Shown here piece by piece: positions 19,901-20,326 of a stretch of 20,326 bases of DNA (within the stretch, counting starts at the first letter, position 1; each line of letters opens with the position of its first letter). The notes below the pieces were generated by a model. The model did no database searches, was not told the origin of the DNA, and saw nothing but the letters and a program-made list of their open reading frames with translations. The DNA lies in NCBI GenBank assembly GCA_020650975.1, contig JAIPMN010009207.1, forward strand, positions 1 through 20,326, in the 5' to 3' direction. This DNA comes from Apostichopus californicus. Its lineage: Eukaryota; Echinodermata; Holothuroidea; Aspidochirotida; Stichopodidae. The position numbers and the translations under genes are program-made.

Positions 19901-20200
19901 TAACTTGACGAACAGGACTCTGCCATTGTCTGGAGGGGTATAAAAAGGATCACTAAAGTACCTCTGAACTATATTAGTTCCTCCCACTGGTTAATATGTT
20001 AATTAGATGAATACAACTATTGTTTTATCCACTGTTTTGTGTTTTGTCTTTGGCAGGTACAGGCCTCCAGTATCGCAACAGAGGAAAGAGCCGAAATGGT
20101 GGAAATATGCTCGCAAAAATAAAATCAGAGAGGATGAAATGAAGAAGGAGAACAAGTTCCATGAAAAATTTGAAGAATATATAACCTCTATGAGGGACTG
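13683..20200 (+). CDS. DHX36: DHX36 (RHAU/G4R1), DEAH-box G-quadruplex helicase, 3'-partial, nine exons
   Basis: Joined exons 13683-13934, 14513-14642, 15596-15768, 16254-16328, 17259-17354, 17780-17934, 18494-18595, 18951-19097 and 20057-20200 give 424 codons plus two bases, roughly the first 40% of the protein; the rest lies beyond the right edge. All introns are GT-AG and phases agree (0,1,0,0,0,2,2,2). Domains in order: RG-rich tail (residues 3-55), the DHX36-specific motif [18 protein letters not shown] (56-73) that caps a G-quartet in known homologues, then RecA1 with motif I GETGCGKT (201-208), motif Ia [16 protein letters not shown] and YCTTG, motif II DEIH (305-308) and motif III SATLN (337-341). 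In other animals the enzyme unwinds DNA and RNA G-quadruplexes using ATP and acts in nucleus and cytoplasm. The specific motif separates it from other DEAH helicases. A tandem repeat overlaps its last visible donor. Confidence 0.95.
13935..14512 (+). other. DHX36 intron 1
   Basis: Apart from the G-tract cluster, the intron is unremarkable AT-rich DNA. The minus-strand open frame at 14065-14250 is not supported. Confidence 0.6.
14053..14094 (+). repeat. G-tract cluster in DHX36 intron 1
   Basis: GGG, CA, GGG, then GGT followed by a run of eleven G, AGTA and GGGG. It can supply four G-tracts. It is on the transcribed strand's RNA sense, so it would be present in the DHX36 pre-mRNA. Confidence 0.65.
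14513..14642 (+). CDS. DHX36: DHX36 exon 2
   Basis: The acceptor TTCTCACTGTAG ends at 14512 and the donor GTAAAG starts at 14643. It encodes [20 protein letters not shown] and a Gln/Ala/Ser-rich end. The RAVVxM start matches the vertebrate protein at the same place. It ends in phase 1. Confidence 0.9.
15081..15345. repeat. Degenerate hairpin-bearing tandem repeat in DHX36 intron 2
   Basis: Seven units spaced about 36-48 bases share a TGTGCTGTTTTxCACA core and often GGGATTTGGAATG between cores. In five or six of the units, arms around a T-rich loop are complementary: TGTGC/GCACA (15085), TGTGT/ACACA (15172), GTGT/ACAC (15209), GTTTGT/ACAAAC (15245), GTGTGC/GCACAC (15286 and 15324). The unit near 15131 has lost pairing. 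Short open frames here are by-products. Confidence 0.75.
15596..15768 (+). CDS. DHX36: DHX36 exon 3
   Basis: The acceptor TATATCTGCAG ends at 15595 and the donor GT is at 15769. It encodes the charged linker ending [12 protein letters not shown], matching the FREKLPSY block before the helicase core. It ends in phase 0. The exon end and donor are inside an 82-bp tandem duplication. Confidence 0.92.
15747..15902. repeat. 82-bp tandem duplication across the exon 3 donor
   Basis: The sequence starting CCCATCGTATAAGATGAAGG at 15747 recurs from 15829 as CCCATTGTATAAGATGAAGG and stays similar through the ACCTCAATAG and CAACCTAAT blocks. Copy 1 contains the exon 3 end and donor GAG|GTACTG; copy 2 has GAGGCATTG, so its GT has become GC. 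Confidence 0.85.
16254..16328 (+). CDS. DHX36: DHX36 exon 4: motif I (Walker A)
   Basis: 25 codons, [20 protein letters not shown] and [13 protein letters not shown] is the ATP-binding P-loop with the catalytic Lys207. The acceptor is TTTTCCTCAAAG ending 16253 and the donor is GTACGT at 16329; both phases are 0. Confidence 0.95.
16329..17258 (+). other. DHX36 intron 4
   Basis: Intron between motif I and motif Ia exons. Only the foldback element at 16781-16876 stands out. No coding sequence was found in it. Confidence 0.6.
16781..16876. repeat. Degenerate ~96-bp foldback element in DHX36 intron 4
   Basis: GGGCCTGACGTTTCTATCCT at the left pairs imperfectly with AAGATGGAAATGTCAGGAGG at the right, and GATCTACTTCGGAAGCC pairs with the inner part GAGCCTTTGACGAAGATTC. 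I recall similar GGCCTGACGTTTC hairpins as dispersed repeats in marine invertebrate genomes; that is memory, not a search. Confidence 0.65.
17259..17354 (+). CDS. DHX36: DHX36 exon 5: motif Ia
   Basis: 32 codons: [10 protein letters not shown], then [20 protein letters not shown] is the DEAH-box motif Ia, which contacts nucleic acid. The acceptor TTCTTTAG ends at 17258 and the donor GTAAGT starts at 17355; both phases are 0. Confidence 0.95.
17355..17779 (+). other. DHX36 intron 5
   Basis: Ordinary AT-rich intron. AGAGAGACCAGAGT occurs twice (about 17375 and 17426), a small direct repeat. Confidence 0.6.
17780..17934 (+). CDS. DHX36: DHX36 exon 6: motif Ib region
   Basis: Encodes [25 protein letters not shown], then [24 protein letters not shown] and CTTGILL are RecA1 motifs shared by DEAH helicases. 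The acceptor ends at 17779 and the donor GTAAAG starts at 17935; the exon ends in phase 2. Confidence 0.95.
17935..18493 (+). other. DHX36 intron 6
   Basis: Intron sequence without recognised repeats. The open frames at 18045-18275 (minus) and 18301-18501 (plus) have no domain. Confidence 0.6.
18494..18595 (+). CDS. DHX36: DHX36 exon 7: motif II DEIH
   Basis: Encodes [20 protein letters not shown] and [18 protein letters not shown] (residues 305-308) is the Walker B/DEAH-type ATPase motif; the Ile in third position is normal for DHX36. The acceptor ends CAAACAG at 18493 and the donor is GTAAGA at 18596; the exon ends in phase 2. Confidence 0.95.
18951..19097 (+). CDS. DHX36: DHX36 exon 8: motif III SATLN
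   Basis: Encodes [19 protein letters not shown], then [25 protein letters not shown] is the motif coupling ATP hydrolysis to unwinding. The donor GTAAAG is taken at 19098, ending the exon in phase 2 just before a TAA would close the frame; the next exon restores the reading frame. Confidence 0.92.
19665..19745 (+). mobile_element. LINE/SINE-like 3' tail in DHX36 intron 8
   Basis: TTGTAAAGCGCTACCG, then GGGTTGCGCTATATGAAATT, then AATAAATAATACTAATAATA. Complementary AGCGC/GCGCT arms followed by an AAT-rich tail resemble the 3' ends of retroposons widely seen in marine invertebrates. The T-rich sequence before it may be body of the same insert. No reverse transcriptase fragment is visible. Confidence 0.45.
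19875..19946 (+). promoter_or_regulatory. CCAAT-CCAAT-TATA arrangement in DHX36 intron 8
   Basis: CCAAT at 19875-19879 and 19887-19891 is followed by GGGTATAAAAAGG, with the TATA box at 19939-19946. Spacing fits a Pol II core promoter with a start near 19970. The next ATG (20007) is in frame with exon 9. It may be chance. Confidence 0.3.
20057..20200 (+). CDS. DHX36: DHX36 exon 9, donor embedded in a 38-bp repeat
   Basis: Encodes [20 protein letters not shown] (first residue split) and a Lys/Glu-rich helix ending EEYITSMRD plus two bases. This matches position and character of the charged linker after the PGFTFPV block. The donor GTGAGT is at 20201, phase 2. The last 21 exon bases belong to the first repeat unit. 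Confidence 0.88.
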
Positions 20201-20326
20201 GTGAGTGATTCTTAGTTTATAACCTCTATGAGGGACTGGTGAGTGATTCTTAGTATATAACCTCTATGAGGGACTGGTGAGTGATTCTTAGTATATAACC
20301 TCTATGAGGGACTGGTGAGTGATTCT
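20180..20326. repeat. 38-bp minisatellite containing the exon 9 end and splice donor, at least 3.9 copies
   Basis: TATAACCTCTATGAGGGACT begins at 20180, 20218, 20256 and 20294, each followed by GGTGAGTGATTCTTAGT. Units are identical apart from one base at the 3' end of unit 1. Each has GACTG|GTGAGT, so donors recur at 20201, 20239, 20277 and 20315. CCTC-TAT-GAGG can form a small hairpin. The array runs off the window. Confidence 0.95.

Noticed and set aside
20201..20204. Stop codon ending DHX36 after TSMRDW
   Set aside because: TGG-TGA spans the donor GTGAGT, and the helicase is only about 40% complete; the gene continues past the window.

Overview
This window is animal nuclear DNA: AT-rich, with short coding exons separated by GT-AG introns that are full of tandem repeats and fragments of mobile elements. 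Two conserved genes lie head to tail on the + strand, and both proteins can be recognised from conserved residues. The closest fit is a marine invertebrate, plausibly an echinoderm or another non-vertebrate deuterostome. That guess rests on the repeat landscape (a tRNA-derived SINE head, a LINE/SINE-like tail with AAAGCGCTA...GCGCTATAT and AATAAT runs, a degenerate GGCCTGACGTTTC hairpin, frequent AGGCCTA). The species cannot be fixed from sequence alone.

Layout. 1-809: intron of the first gene; the exon or exons encoding roughly its first 40-50 residues lie upstream of the window. 810-7650: six exons of GTF3C5, a TFIIIC subunit of RNA polymerase III transcription, ending in a TGA stop. Its largest intron (1051-3946) is almost filled by a 2.56 kb element with 18-bp terminal inverted repeats and eight copies of a near-palindromic 15-mer. 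Two other introns carry a 44-bp minisatellite, a 19-bp repeat and a C-tract. 7651-7900: 3' UTR with two AATAAA signals. 7901-8394: a 55-bp minisatellite. 8395-13629: intergenic DNA with no recognisable gene, holding a dimeric repeat, C- and G-tracts, a degenerate ~120-bp repeat and a SINE head.

13683-20200: the first nine coding exons of DHX36 (RHAU/G4R1), the DEAH-box helicase that unwinds G-quadruplexes. They cover the RG-rich N-terminus, the G-quadruplex-recognition helix and helicase motifs I, Ia, Ib, II and III. The gene runs off the right edge. All reading phases join correctly in both genes (GTF3C5 introns 1,0,1,0,1; DHX36 introns 0,1,0,0,0,2,2,2 and the last donor phase 2).

The two genes are not known to share a pathway: GTF3C5 works in tRNA/5S gene transcription, DHX36 in RNA and DNA G-quadruplex metabolism. 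The most unusual structures are (a) the 38-bp minisatellite at the right edge, whose unit contains the end of DHX36 exon 9 and its splice donor, so the donor is present at least four times; (b) a separate 82-bp duplication across the exon 3 donor of the same gene, with the second GT changed to GC; (c) the terminal-inverted-repeat element in GTF3C5 intron 1; and (d) an intronic DHX36 repeat array in which the arms of a small hairpin change together.
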